A stretch of DNA of 38,351 nt from Sulfopaludibacter sp035606355. GTDB taxonomy: Bacteria; Acidobacteriota; Terriglobia; Bryobacterales; Bryobacteraceae. Each line of letters starts with the position of its first letter. Positions within the stretch are counted from its first letter, which is position 1. Of the stretch, positions 23,857 through 32,063 are shown in pieces. The notes beneath the pieces were generated by a model that saw only the letters and a list, made by a program, of their open reading frames with translations, did not search any database and had not been told where the DNA came from. Both the position numbers and the translations under genes were made by a program. The DNA is taken from the NCBI GenBank assembly GCA_035606355.1, contig DATNFO010000020.1:1-38351 (forward strand), written 5' to 3'.

Positions 23857-25623
23857 GTGTCTCGAAGCTACAAATTCTTCTCTGTACCTCTTGTTGTCTT
23901 CGCCGCAACCGCGACAGCTCAGATACAGAATCAGCCCGACGATGGGCAGTGGACTATGGCTGCGAAGAATCCAGCCAGTACCAGATTTTCCACTTTAGAT
24001 CAAATTAATACCAGCAACGTCAAGAACTTAAAACTGGCATTTACTTTTTCCACCGGATTTACGCACGGCCACGAGGCTGCTCCGCTCGTTGTGAATAACA
24101 CGATGTATATCGTGACGCCGTTTCCGAACGTGCTGTACGCACTGGACCTGACTAAGCCCGGGGCGCCGGTGAAATGGACCTATCAGCCGAATCCCGCACG
24201 CGCCTCGCAGGGTGTCGCGTGTTGCGACGTGGTCAATCGCGGCGCAGCTTACTCTGATGGCAAGATCTTCTACAACACCCTCGATGTCCACACCGTAGCT
24301 GTCGACGCTAATACCGGCAAAGAGGTATGGAATACCAAGCTGGGGGATATCAACTTAGGCGAGTCCATGACGATGGCCCCGATAGTTGCCAAGGGGCGGG
24401 TAATTGTCGGTAACAGCGGCGGCGAGTTCGGGGTGCGCGGATGGATGGCCGGGTTAGACGCTGGTACGGGAAAGATTGTATGGCGAGCTTATTCTACCGG
24501 ACCTGACAAAGATGTATTAATCGGACCTAACTTCAAGCCGTTTTATCCCGCGGAGCGCGGTCAGGACCTGGGAGTAAAAACCTGGCAGGGCGATCAATGG
24601 AAGATCGGCGGCGGCACAGGTTGGAGCTGGATCAGTTACGATCCCGATCTTGACCTGATCTACCACGGCACATCCAATCCAGGTCCGTGGAACCCGGACA
24701 TGCGGCCCGGAGACAATAAGTGGACCTGCACCATATTCGCCCGCCGTCCCGAGACCGGCGAGGCAATTTGGGCGTACCAGATTTTCCCCCACGACGATCA
24801 CGATTACGACGGCGTCAACGAAAACATTCTGTTAGACCTCAATATCAAGGGTCAGAATCGTAAGGTGCTGGCGCATCCCGATCGCGACGGCCGTGTGTAT
24901 ATCATCGATCGCGCAACGGGTGAAGTTATCAGCGCGGAGCCGTTCGTCTATGTGAATACGACGCAGTATGTAGACCTGAAGACAGGCTTGATCAAAATTA
25001 ATGACGCCAAAGCGACGGGCTTCAAGACCACCCGCGACATGTGCCCCGCGCCTCCGGGAGGCAAGGACTGGCAGCCTTCGGCGTTTTCTCCGAAGACCGG
25101 CCTGATGTACATTCCGCACAACAATCTCTGCTATGAGATGCAGGGCACACAGGCGAATTACATTGCCGGCACCCCGTTTGTGGGAGCGAACGTCAAGATG
25201 TATCCCGGGCCGGGTGGAAATCGCGGCGGCTTCACGGCGTGGGATCCCGTTGCGGCCAAGCCGGTGTGGGAAGTGAAAGAGAATCTGCCCGCCTGGAGCG
25301 GCGCTGTTGTGACTGCGGGCGACGTAGTGTTCTACGGGACTATGGACGGCTGGTTCAAGGCCCTGGACGCGCACAATGGAAACCTGTTGTGGCAGTTCAA
25401 AGTCGGGTCGGGAATCATCGGCCAGCCCGTCGTGTACAAGGGCCCGGACGGCAAGGAGTATGTAGCGGTTCTATCGGGCGTGGGCGGTTGGTCGGGCGCG
25501 GTAGTTGCAGGCGGAATCAATACCGTCGATGGCACGGCTGCGCTGGGCTTCACGAATGCGATGTCCGACCTGGGCAAATACACCACTGCGGGAGGCATGT
25601 TGTATGCGTTTGTGCTTCCTTAG
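23857..25623 (+). CDS. xoxF: PQQ-dependent alcohol dehydrogenase, XoxF-like with lanthanide signature
   Basis: A 588-residue periplasmic quinoprotein that should oxidise methanol or another alcohol and pass electrons to a cytochrome c. The signal peptide is in the first 22 residues. Eight-bladed propeller repeats are present. Key residues: the vicinal disulfide pair Cys122-Cys123 in GVACCDVVNRG, metal ligand Glu190 in GNSGGEFGVRGW, Asn274 in TSNPGPWNP, catalytic Asp316 and the extra Asp318 in HDYDGVN. In calcium MxaF enzymes the +2 residue is Ala; Asp there marks lanthanide-dependent XoxF/ExaF-type enzymes. Start GTG 23857 has AGGGGA at 23845-23850. The gene heads the XoxJ-cytochrome-oxidase cluster. 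No small MxaI-type subunit is present. Substrate chain length cannot be read from the sequence, so an ExaF/PedH-like ethanol enzyme is the main alternative. Confidence 0.9.
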   Translation: MSRSYKFFSVPLVVFAATATAQIQNQPDDGQWTMAAKNPASTRFSTLDQINTSNVKNLKLAFTFSTGFTHGHEAAPLVVNNTMYIVTPFPNVLYALDLTKPGAPVKWTYQPNPARASQGVACCDVVNRGAAYSDGKIFYNTLDVHTVAVDANTGKEVWNTKLGDINLGESMTMAPIVAKGRVIVGNSGGEFGVRGWMAGLDAGTGKIVWRAYSTGPDKDVLIGPNFKPFYPAERGQDLGVKTWQGDQWKIGGGTGWSWISYDPDLDLIYHGTSNPGPWNPDMRPGDNKWTCTIFARRPETGEAIWAYQIFPHDDHDYDGVNENILLDLNIKGQNRKVLAHPDRDGRVYIIDRATGEVISAEPFVYVNTTQYVDLKTGLIKINDAKATGFKTTRDMCPAPPGGKDWQPSAFSPKTGLMYIPHNNLCYEMQGTQANYIAGTPFVGANVKMYPGPGGNRGGFTAWDPVAAKPVWEVKENLPAWSGAVVTAGDVVFYGTMDGWFKALDAHNGNLLWQFKVGSGIIGQPVVYKGPDGKEYVAVLSGVGGWSGAVVAGGINTVDGTAALGFTNAMSDLGKYTTAGGMLYAFVLP

Positions 25624-26440
25624 CGTAGTGCTCGCGGTCGCGCCGTTGATGGCTGGTCCTGCAACGTTGCGCGTGTGCGCCGATCCGAATAACCTTCCGT
25701 ACTCGAATGAGAAAGCCGCGGGGTTTGAGAATCGCATCGCGGAGCTGCTCGCTAATAGCATGAACCAGATGGTCGAGTTCGTCTGGTGGAGCGAGCGCAA
25801 GGGACTCGTCAACAACACGCTGAATGCAGGGCGCTGCGATGTCCTGATGGGCTTGCCAGTGGGCATGGATGACGCAGAGTTGACCCGCCCGTACTTCCGC
25901 TCGACCTATGTGTTCGTCACGCGCAAGGATCGAAATCTGAACATTGAGTCGCTCACCGACGACCGGCTGGAGAAACTGCGGATCGGCATTCATGTGGTGG
26001 GTGACGATTACGCGCCGCCCTCGTTCGCTCTCGCGCGAAGAGGCATTGTTGCGAACGTGACCGGCTACAGCTTATTCGGCGAGTACGGCGAGCCGAATCC
26101 GCCGGCGAAACTCATTCACGCCGTGGCTGCCGCCGACGTGGATGTGGCAATCGTGTGGGGACCATTCGCCGGGTACTTCGCGCCTCGCGAAAAGGTTGCG
26201 TTGGAGGTGACTCCGGTATCGCCGCAAGCGTATATGGCGGTGCCGTTCGTGTACGACATAGCGATGGCAGTTCGCAAAGGTAACGACAAGCTTCGCGCCG
26301 CGCTCGACGATGCACTTGTCCGCAACTGCGCCGAAGTGCAGGGGGTGCTGCACGAGTTCGGTGTGCCGCAGGTGGCGCAAGCGGAGGGGAAGGGAACATG
26401 CGACGAATCGCGGGGCTCGCCTGCTGCATCCTCGCGCTGA
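25604..26440 (+). CDS. xoxJ: XoxJ-like periplasmic binding protein of quinoprotein dehydrogenases
   Basis: A 278-residue protein with a signal peptide (MRLCFLSVVLAVAPLMAG) and a solute-binding-protein fold: TLRVCADPNNLPYSNEKAAG, then GRCDVLMGLPVGMDDAELTRPY and VDVAIVWGPFAGYF. This matches the quinoprotein-dehydrogenase-associated substrate-binding family to which MxaJ and XoxJ belong. These are thought to help mature or activate the partner dehydrogenase rather than feed an ABC transporter, and no transporter genes are adjacent. Start ATG 25604 was chosen for the signal peptide and GGAGG at 25591-25595. It overlaps the end of the dehydrogenase gene by 20 bases and the next cytochrome gene by 43 bases. 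Confidence 0.87.
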   Translation: MRLCFLSVVLAVAPLMAGPATLRVCADPNNLPYSNEKAAGFENRIAELLANSMNQMVEFVWWSERKGLVNNTLNAGRCDVLMGLPVGMDDAELTRPYFRSTYVFVTRKDRNLNIESLTDDRLEKLRIGIHVVGDDYAPPSFALARRGIVANVTGYSLFGEYGEPNPPAKLIHAVAAADVDVAIVWGPFAGYFAPREKVALEVTPVSPQAYMAVPFVYDIAMAVRKGNDKLRAALDDALVRNCAEVQGVLHEFGVPQVAQAEGKGTCDESRGSPAASSR

Positions 26441-26913
26441 CTTCGTGCCAGCGCGAGAAACGCGATGTGCGCCCGGCGCCGGTCCGCACGGTAACGTTCG
26501 GGTCGGCCGCGCGCGAAGATACCATCGAGCCGGGCGGCAAACTGCCGCAATATCAGGCGGTCAATCCGTACGACCGCAGCGCCTGGGCAATCAGCGAAGG
26601 CCAACGGCTGTTCGACTGGTATAACTGCTCCGGCTGCCATTCGCACGGCGGCGGCGGCATCGGGCCTCCGCTGATTAAGACCACGTGGATCTATGGCGGC
26701 GAGCCCGACAATCTGTTCGACACCATCGTCAAAGGGCGGCCGAACGGCATGCCGACGTGGGGCGGGCGAATTCCGGAATATCAGATCTGGCAGCTTGTGG
26801 CGTTCATTCGATCCATGAACAAAGAGGAGCCGCAATCGGCGACTCCCGCGCGGACCGATGAAATTCAGATCTCGCCCACTTTGAAACAGAAAGTCAACGG
26901 AGTGACGAAGTGA
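26398..26913 (+). CDS. Lipoprotein cytochrome c, likely electron acceptor of the dehydrogenase (XoxG-like)
   Basis: A 171-residue protein with a lipobox-type signal ending LALTSC (Cys17) and one heme c site CSGCH (Cys77, Cys80, His81). The following GGGGIGPPL, WIYGGEPDNLFDTIVKGRPN and Met118 in NGMPTWGG (probable sixth heme ligand) resemble cytochromes that accept electrons from PQQ alcohol dehydrogenases. The membrane lipid anchor would keep it near the oxidase. Its start lies inside the end of the xoxJ-like gene (43-base overlap) behind a GGAGGGGAAGGGAAC ribosome-binding stretch, and its stop overlaps the GTG of subunit II (GTGA). Symbol xoxG would be reasonable but is not proven. Confidence 0.85.
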   Translation: MRRIAGLACCILALTSCQREKRDVRPAPVRTVTFGSAAREDTIEPGGKLPQYQAVNPYDRSAWAISEGQRLFDWYNCSGCHSHGGGGIGPPLIKTTWIYGGEPDNLFDTIVKGRPNGMPTWGGRIPEYQIWQLVAFIRSMNKEEPQSATPARTDEIQISPTLKQKVNGVTK

Positions 26914-27944
26914 TCAGGCGGGCGGCGCTCATTCCCGCAATCGCGGCGCTGGCCTTGCTTTCTGGCTGCGGCGCCAAGGTGCAATCGGCGATGGACCCGG
27001 CGGGTCCTGAGGCGGGGCGCATCGCCGGGCTCATGTGGTTCTTCATCATTTTGGTTTCCGTCATCTTTGTGGTGGTGATGGCTTGTGTGCTCTATGCTCT
27101 CTTCCGCGGACCGCGCGGGATTGAACAGGAGCCTCTGGAGCGCACGCACGCGCCATCCACGGCGACCGAAGAAAAGCTGACCCGCAATGTTACTGCTGCG
27201 ACCGTCGCGACGGTGGTGATCCTGTTCGGGCTGCTGGTCGCCAGCGTGGTTACGGGCCGGGCGATTTCCAGCCTCGGCACAGCCAAAAACGGCATCACCG
27301 TGGAAGTGACCGGCAATCAATGGTGGTGGTACGTGCGATACCCCAACGATATCGCGCAGTGGACCGTCGTCACGGCCAACGAGATTCACATTCCCGTGGG
27401 GCGGCCCGTGCAAATCCGCGGCACGTCCAACGACGTGATTCACAGCTTCTGGGTTCCCAATCTGAACGGCAAGATCGATTTGATTCCGTCCCGCGTTACG
27501 GAGCGATGGATCCAAGCCGACCGGCCCGGGCGGTTTCGCGGGCAATGCGCGGAGTTTTGCGGATTGCAGCACGCGCACATGGCGCTGTGGGTGATCGCGG
27601 ATCCGCCGGACAAATTCCAGGCGTGGATGAATGCGCAGTTGCAGGCTCCGCAGCCGCCGGGCGACCCCGAACTTCAACGCGGGCAGCAGGTGTTCCTGAA
27701 TCATGCATGCGTGTATTGCCACACCATCGGGGGGACCAGCGCGATGGCTTCTGTTGGGCCCGATTTGACGCACTTCGGCAGTCGGTCCACCATAGCCGCC
27801 GGCACGCTGCCCAACACGAAAGGAAATCTCGGCGGATGGATTACGGACCCGCAAAATGTGAAGCCCGGAAATCACATGGCCGTGGTTGACATCAAAGCCG
27901 ACGAGCTGCAGCCGCTAATCGATTACCTGGAGAGTCTGAAATGA
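26910..27944 (+). CDS. ctaC: Cytochrome c oxidase subunit II with fused cytochrome c (caa3/CoxM type)
   Basis: A 344-residue lipoprotein (lipobox LLSGC, Cys20) with two membrane helices (about 38-65 and 95-118). The cupredoxin domain carries the binuclear CuA site: His178 in DVIHSFW, then Cys213, Glu215, Cys217, His221 and Met224 in CAEFCGLQHAHM. NQWWWYVRYP is the aromatic electron-entry patch. From about residue 252 a cytochrome c domain is fused, with CVYCH (Cys267, Cys270, His271) and Met323 in GNHMAVV. Electrons thus enter through the attached heme c. It starts with GTG 26910, overlapping the upstream cytochrome gene, and overlaps subunit I by 4 bases (ATGA). Confidence 0.95.
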   Translation: MIRRAALIPAIAALALLSGCGAKVQSAMDPAGPEAGRIAGLMWFFIILVSVIFVVVMACVLYALFRGPRGIEQEPLERTHAPSTATEEKLTRNVTAATVATVVILFGLLVASVVTGRAISSLGTAKNGITVEVTGNQWWWYVRYPNDIAQWTVVTANEIHIPVGRPVQIRGTSNDVIHSFWVPNLNGKIDLIPSRVTERWIQADRPGRFRGQCAEFCGLQHAHMALWVIADPPDKFQAWMNAQLQAPQPPGDPELQRGQQVFLNHACVYCHTIGGTSAMASVGPDLTHFGSRSTIAAGTLPNTKGNLGGWITDPQNVKPGNHMAVVDIKADELQPLIDYLESLK

Positions 27945-29848
27945 CCCTGCCCATGGAGCCGGCCGTTCGGGATATCGACGTCGAGCGCGAGCGCGAGAAT
28001 CTGAAGCGCGCATGGTCCAGTCCCGGAGGCATATGGGGATGGCTGAGCGTGACCACGCATCACGCCATTGGAATGCGCTACATCGTCACGGCCTTCATCT
28101 TCCTGCTGGCCGGCGGCGTGGAAGCATTCCTGATGCGGCTGCAACTGTCAAGGCCGGACAACACGTTCCTCTCGCCCGACAAGTACAACCAGCTTTTCAC
28201 GATGCACGGCACTACCATGATGTTCCTCTTCGCGGTGCCGGTGATGGAAGGCATGGGCGTGTACCTGGTGCCGCTGATGCTGGGGACGCGCAACGTGGCG
28301 TTTCCGCGGTTGAATGCGTTCGGCTATTACATGTACCTCGCGGGCGGCATTTTCCTTTATTGGGGGCTGTTCAGCAATAGCGGACCGGACGCGGGCTGGT
28401 TCGCGTATACGCCGCTTTCGGGCCCGATGTATTCGGCAGGCAAACGCGTGGACGTCTGGGCGCAGATGATTACGTTCACGGAAATCTCGGCCATGTGCGT
28501 AGCCGCGGAACTGATCGCAACCATCCTGAAGATGCGAGCCCCCGGCATGAGCCTCAACCGGATCCCGCTCTTCTGCTGGAGCATGCTGGTGCAGAGTTGG
28601 ATGGTGCTGTTCGCCATGCCCGCGGTGATGATCGCGAGCACGGTGTTCCTGCTGAACGACCGCACCATCGGCACTCATTTCGTGAATCCCGCTGAAGGCG
28701 GCGACCCGCTTTTATACCAGCATGTCTTCTGGTTTTTCGGCCACCCGGAGGTCTATATCATCTTTATTCCCGCTCTGGGAATGATTTCCTCCATCGTGGA
28801 TACGGACACGCGGCGAGCCATTTTCGGCTATCCGGCGATGGTGCTGAGCGTGGTGGCAACCGCGTTCATCGGTTTCGGCCTATGGGTGCATCACATGTTC
28901 GCCACCGGACTGCCGCAAATCGGCGAAGCGTACTTCACCGCGGCGAGCATGATGATCGGCATCACCAGCGGCGTGCAAATCTTCTGCTGGATCGTGACGA
29001 TCTGGACCGGCCGCGTGCGATGGAGCGCGGCAATGCACTTCGTGCTGGGCTTCTTCTTTATCTTCGTCGCCGGCGGGCTCACCGGCATCATTCTCGCCGC
29101 CATTCCGCTGGACCTGCAGGTGCACGATACGTTTTTCGTGGTGGCGCACTTCCATTATGTGCTGATCGGCGGCGCGCTCTTCCCGCTGTTCGGCGGCTTC
29201 CATCACTGGTTTCCGAAATTCACCGGCAGGATGATCGACGAGCGAATCGGCAAAGTAACCTTTTGGCTGCTGTTCGTCGGCTTCAACCTGACCTTCTTCC
29301 CGATGCACCTGCTGGGGCTCTACGGAATGACGCGCCGCATTTACACCTATGGCAGCGAAATGGGCTGGGATCACGGCAACGCGCTGGCGACTGCCGGCGC
29401 CTCCATCATCGCGGTGGGCGGAATTCTGTTCATCATCAATGTGTTCGTGAGCCGGAAATCGGGTGCTCTCGCGGGCGCGAACCCGCTGGATTCGGGCACG
29501 CTGGAATGGGCCACCACTTCTCCGCCGGAGCCGTTTAACTTCGTGCTGCTGCCGGTTGCCACCAGCCGCTATCCGCTATGGACGTTGCCCAAGGAACGGC
29601 TCGCGGTGACGGGCGTGCGCAGTGACCGGCGCGAAGTGCTGGTAACCACGGTGATGGACGCCGAGCCGCGCCACCGTTATCCTCTGCCGCACTCCTCGAT
29701 CTGGCCGTTTATTTCGGCTTTGCTGATCGCCATTGCATTGACGGGATCGGTCTTCGCGTTTGGCTGGTATTACATCGGCTTCATCGTGGCGGCGATCGGA
29801 CTCATCGGCTGGTTTTGGCCGTGGCGCAGGCGGGAGGCGAGGTCATGA
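27941..29848 (+). CDS. ctaD: Heme-copper oxidase subunit I, with altered proton-channel residues
   Basis: A 635-residue catalytic subunit with twelve core helices plus a C-terminal extension carrying further helices. Metal ligands are intact: His89 (heme a), His268 with Tyr272 in GHPEVY, His317-His318 (CuB), His403 and His405 (hemes a3 and a) in VAHFHYVL. Two positions differ from standard A1 oxidases: the D-channel entry motif reads TRNVAFPRLN (Asn118 instead of Asp), and the K-channel motif reads TSGVQIFCW (Gln346 instead of Lys). Both codons are clear (AAC at 28292, CAA at 28976). The overall look resembles the alternative CoxN-type subunit of some rhizobia. Overlaps by 4 bases on both sides show tight coupling to subunits II and III. 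Confidence 0.95.
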   Translation: MTLPMEPAVRDIDVERERENLKRAWSSPGGIWGWLSVTTHHAIGMRYIVTAFIFLLAGGVEAFLMRLQLSRPDNTFLSPDKYNQLFTMHGTTMMFLFAVPVMEGMGVYLVPLMLGTRNVAFPRLNAFGYYMYLAGGIFLYWGLFSNSGPDAGWFAYTPLSGPMYSAGKRVDVWAQMITFTEISAMCVAAELIATILKMRAPGMSLNRIPLFCWSMLVQSWMVLFAMPAVMIASTVFLLNDRTIGTHFVNPAEGGDPLLYQHVFWFFGHPEVYIIFIPALGMISSIVDTDTRRAIFGYPAMVLSVVATAFIGFGLWVHHMFATGLPQIGEAYFTAASMMIGITSGVQIFCWIVTIWTGRVRWSAAMHFVLGFFFIFVAGGLTGIILAAIPLDLQVHDTFFVVAHFHYVLIGGALFPLFGGFHHWFPKFTGRMIDERIGKVTFWLLFVGFNLTFFPMHLLGLYGMTRRIYTYGSEMGWDHGNALATAGASIIAVGGILFIINVFVSRKSGALAGANPLDSGTLEWATTSPPEPFNFVLLPVATSRYPLWTLPKERLAVTGVRSDRREVLVTTVMDAEPRHRYPLPHSSIWPFISALLIAIALTGSVFAFGWYYIGFIVAAIGLIGWFWPWRRREARS

Positions 29849-30459
29849 TTCCCTCGCGGACCATCGACGTGTCGCACCTGCCTGACGTCGAGATTAACGA
29901 TCAGGCGCCTCTGTGGTGGGGCCAGGTTTCGCTGGCGGTGGTGGAAGGCACCACGTTTTGCGTTCTGATCGCCACTTACTTTTACGTCCGGCTGAGCATG
30001 GATATGTGGCCTCCGCCGGGCGTGCAGTTGCCGCACGAATTGCTTCCGGCTATCGAACTGGCCTTCCTGCTGGTGAGCTGCATCGGCAGCTACATGGCCA
30101 GCGAAGCCGCGAAAAAGGATGATCGCGGCGGCATGATTCTCGGTCTCGGAATCAATCTGCTGCTGGCGCTGGTGGCGGTGGGCATCCGCGCCGTCGAATG
30201 GTATCAGTGGAATTGGAAGTGGACCACGACGGCATACGGTTCGGTGACGTGGAGCATTATGTTTCTGCACACCGTGGATGTCGCGGCGGACCTGGTCTAC
30301 ACAACCGTCCTCATCGTCATCCTGCTGGTCCGCCGTGCGGGTCCGTATCAGCGCCTAGGCGTTCACGTCGATAGCATCGTCTGGTATTTCCTGGTCGCCA
30401 TCTGGATTCCGTTGTACGTCACTTTATTCTGGGGACCGTACATAGTGGGGGCGCCGTAA
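29845..30459 (+). CDS. ctaE: Cytochrome c oxidase subunit III
   Basis: A 204-residue membrane protein with about five helices, lacking the first two helices of seven-helix subunits III, as is common in bacteria. Family features are PLWWGQVSLAVVEGTTFCVL, a His in FLHTVDVAAD, and the C-terminal VWYFLVAIWIPLYVTLFW. It supports oxidase stability and oxygen access and has no redox centre. ATG 29845 was chosen because it overlaps the subunit I stop (ATGA); the open frame extends 10 codons upstream inside ctaD. The stop TAA shares a base with the ATG of the next gene. Confidence 0.9.
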   Translation: MIPSRTIDVSHLPDVEINDQAPLWWGQVSLAVVEGTTFCVLIATYFYVRLSMDMWPPPGVQLPHELLPAIELAFLLVSCIGSYMASEAAKKDDRGGMILGLGINLLLALVAVGIRAVEWYQWNWKWTTTAYGSVTWSIMFLHTVDVAADLVYTTVLIVILLVRRAGPYQRLGVHVDSIVWYFLVAIWIPLYVTLFWGPYIVGAP

Positions 30460-30800
30460 TGAGCCGCCGCGCGATTCTTTGGGTGGCGATGCTTACCGGC
30501 CCGGCCATCTGGTTCCTGAGCATGAACACGAACTTCGTGCTGGCGCCGTGGGATTGCGTGCTCGGCTGGAAACCGGCGAATGTGGTGGTGTCGATCATCG
30601 CGTTGCTGCTGGTGGCCGGCGCGATTCTGGTGGGATGGAGCGAGTGGCGCGCCGTTGGCCGTGAGTATCCCGGAGAAACGGGCGGCAGCGTCGCGACGGC
30701 GCGTGTTCTGGCATCGGGCGCGGTGCTGCTGAACGGACTCTTCATGCTTGTCATCTTCGCGCAGATGGTCAGCGAAATCCTGATGGGGGCGTGCTCTTGA
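30459..30800 (+). CDS. Small three-helix membrane protein within the oxidase operon
   Basis: A 113-residue protein with hydrophobic segments at about 5-27, 38-60 and 82-108. I do not recognise a named family. It starts on the last base of the ctaE stop and ends inside ctaG, so it is made together with the oxidase. Size and place fit a subunit IV or CoxP-like accessory subunit. No metal ligand pattern is visible apart from a few scattered Cys and Met residues. Confidence 0.75.
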   Translation: MSRRAILWVAMLTGPAIWFLSMNTNFVLAPWDCVLGWKPANVVVSIIALLLVAGAILVGWSEWRAVGREYPGETGGSVATARVLASGAVLLNGLFMLVIFAQMVSEILMGACS

Positions 30801-31684
30801 CGTCGCGGCGGTGCATCGCGCTGCTGGCGCTTCTGGCGCTGCCGGCGATCGCGCATGAGAGCGGTCCGCTGCACCCTGACGATCTGTGGACAGCCTGGGA
30901 ACTCGAGCCCGGAGCGGTGATTCCCATTGCGCTCTCGGCACTTCTTTATGCGCGCGGAGCGAGCGCGGAGCACGGCGTCTCGCGCCGCCAACAGGTGTAC
31001 TTTTGGCTTGGACTCGCGGTTCTGGCGATTGCGCTGGTCTCGCCCCTGCATCCTCTTGGCGAGGTGCTGTTCTGCGCGCATATGTCGCAGCACGAAATCT
31101 TGATGCTGGTCGCGGCCCCGCTGCTGGTGATCTCGCGGCCGCTCGCGCCACTGCTCTGGGGACTCCCGAAGCAGTGGCGCCGGCCGCTGGGACAGTGGTC
31201 GAAGGGGCGCGGCGTGCAGAAGACCTGGCGCTGGCTCACCGCGCCGTTCAGCGCATGGTGGATTCATGCAGTGATCCTCTGGGGCTGGCACGCTCCGCGG
31301 CTGTTTCAGGCGACGCTGACCAGCGAGTGGGTGCACACCGCGCAGCACCTGAGCTTTTTTCTTTCCGCGCTCCTGTTCTGGTGGGCGCTGTTCTACACGC
31401 GCACGGAAATGGGCCGCGGGTTGAGCGTCTTTTACGTTTTCACTACCGCGATCCACACAGGAATTCTCGGCGCATTGCTGACCTTTTCGCCGGTTCTGTT
31501 TTACCCGGCGTATGCCCGAACTTCGCCGCTGTGGGGGCTGACGCCGCTCGAAGATCAGCAGCTCGGCGGCCTGATTATGTGGGTCCCGGCGGGCGTCGTC
31601 TATCTCGTCGTGGGGCTGCTGCTGCTTGCGGCGTGGCTCCGCGAGAGCGATGTAGTGCTGGCTCGGAGAAGTTATGCGGATTAG
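30791..31684 (+). CDS. ctaG: CtaG-like caa3 oxidase assembly factor
   Basis: A 297-residue membrane protein with about seven helices of the CtaG_caa3 family, involved in assembling the CuB/CuA centres of caa3 oxidases in Bacillus. Seen motifs: FCAHMSQHEILMLVAAPLLV, WWIHAVILWGWHAP, WVHTAQHLSFFLSALLFWWA and TTAIHTGILGALLTFSP, with the conserved His residues expected to handle copper or heme. An N-terminal hydrophobic segment precedes a periplasmic HESGPLHPDD stretch. Start GTG 30791 overlaps the small membrane protein gene by 10 bases; the stop overlaps the next cytochrome gene by 11. Confidence 0.9.
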   Translation: MLLTSRRCIALLALLALPAIAHESGPLHPDDLWTAWELEPGAVIPIALSALLYARGASAEHGVSRRQQVYFWLGLAVLAIALVSPLHPLGEVLFCAHMSQHEILMLVAAPLLVISRPLAPLLWGLPKQWRRPLGQWSKGRGVQKTWRWLTAPFSAWWIHAVILWGWHAPRLFQATLTSEWVHTAQHLSFFLSALLFWWALFYTRTEMGRGLSVFYVFTTAIHTGILGALLTFSPVLFYPAYARTSPLWGLTPLEDQQLGGLIMWVPAGVVYLVVGLLLLAAWLRESDVVLARRSYAD

Positions 31685-32054
31685 CATTGCGATTTTATTT
31701 GCCGGAGCGGTGCTGCTCGCCGGATGCTCGCAGAAGCCATCCGACAGCGCGGCGGGGTTGGCGTCGGTTTGGACCGGCGGCAACGTGCAGCGCGGCATGA
31801 GCGCGGTTTCGCGCTTCGGCTGCGGAAGCTGTCACACCATCGGCGGACTTTCTTCGGCTCACGGTATGGTGGGTCCGCCGCTCACCGGCATTCGCAATCG
31901 CATGTATGTCGCGGGGATGCTGCCGAATAATCCCGGCAACATCATCCAGTGGATTTACGATCCCAAGAGCGTCAATCCCAAGACCGTCATGCCGAAGGTG
32001 GGGCTGAGCCGGCAGGACGCAACGGACATCGCCGCTTATTTATACTCGCAGTGA
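31674..32054 (+). CDS. Small lipoprotein cytochrome c
   Basis: A 126-residue single-heme protein. Lipobox LLAGC (Cys18), heme site CGSCH (Cys50, Cys53, His54) and Met106 in KTVMPKVG as probable distal ligand. Phrases such as HTIGG, GPPLTGI and NIIQWIYDPKSV closely parallel the cytochrome domain fused to subunit II, suggesting a common origin and a role as an extra electron donor to the oxidase. It overlaps ctaG by 11 bases. It might serve a second dehydrogenase. Confidence 0.9.
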   Translation: MRISIAILFAGAVLLAGCSQKPSDSAAGLASVWTGGNVQRGMSAVSRFGCGSCHTIGGLSSAHGMVGPPLTGIRNRMYVAGMLPNNPGNIIQWIYDPKSVNPKTVMPKVGLSRQDATDIAAYLYSQ

Positions 32055-32063
32055 GGAGAGTTT

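Noticed and set aside
23857..25623. Calcium-dependent MxaF-type methanol dehydrogenase
   Set aside because: Asp instead of Ala two residues after the catalytic Asp, and no mxaI small-subunit gene nearby.
30419..31798. 459-codon minus-strand ORF
   Set aside because: Antisense to the small membrane protein, ctaG and cytochrome genes; no recognisable motif.
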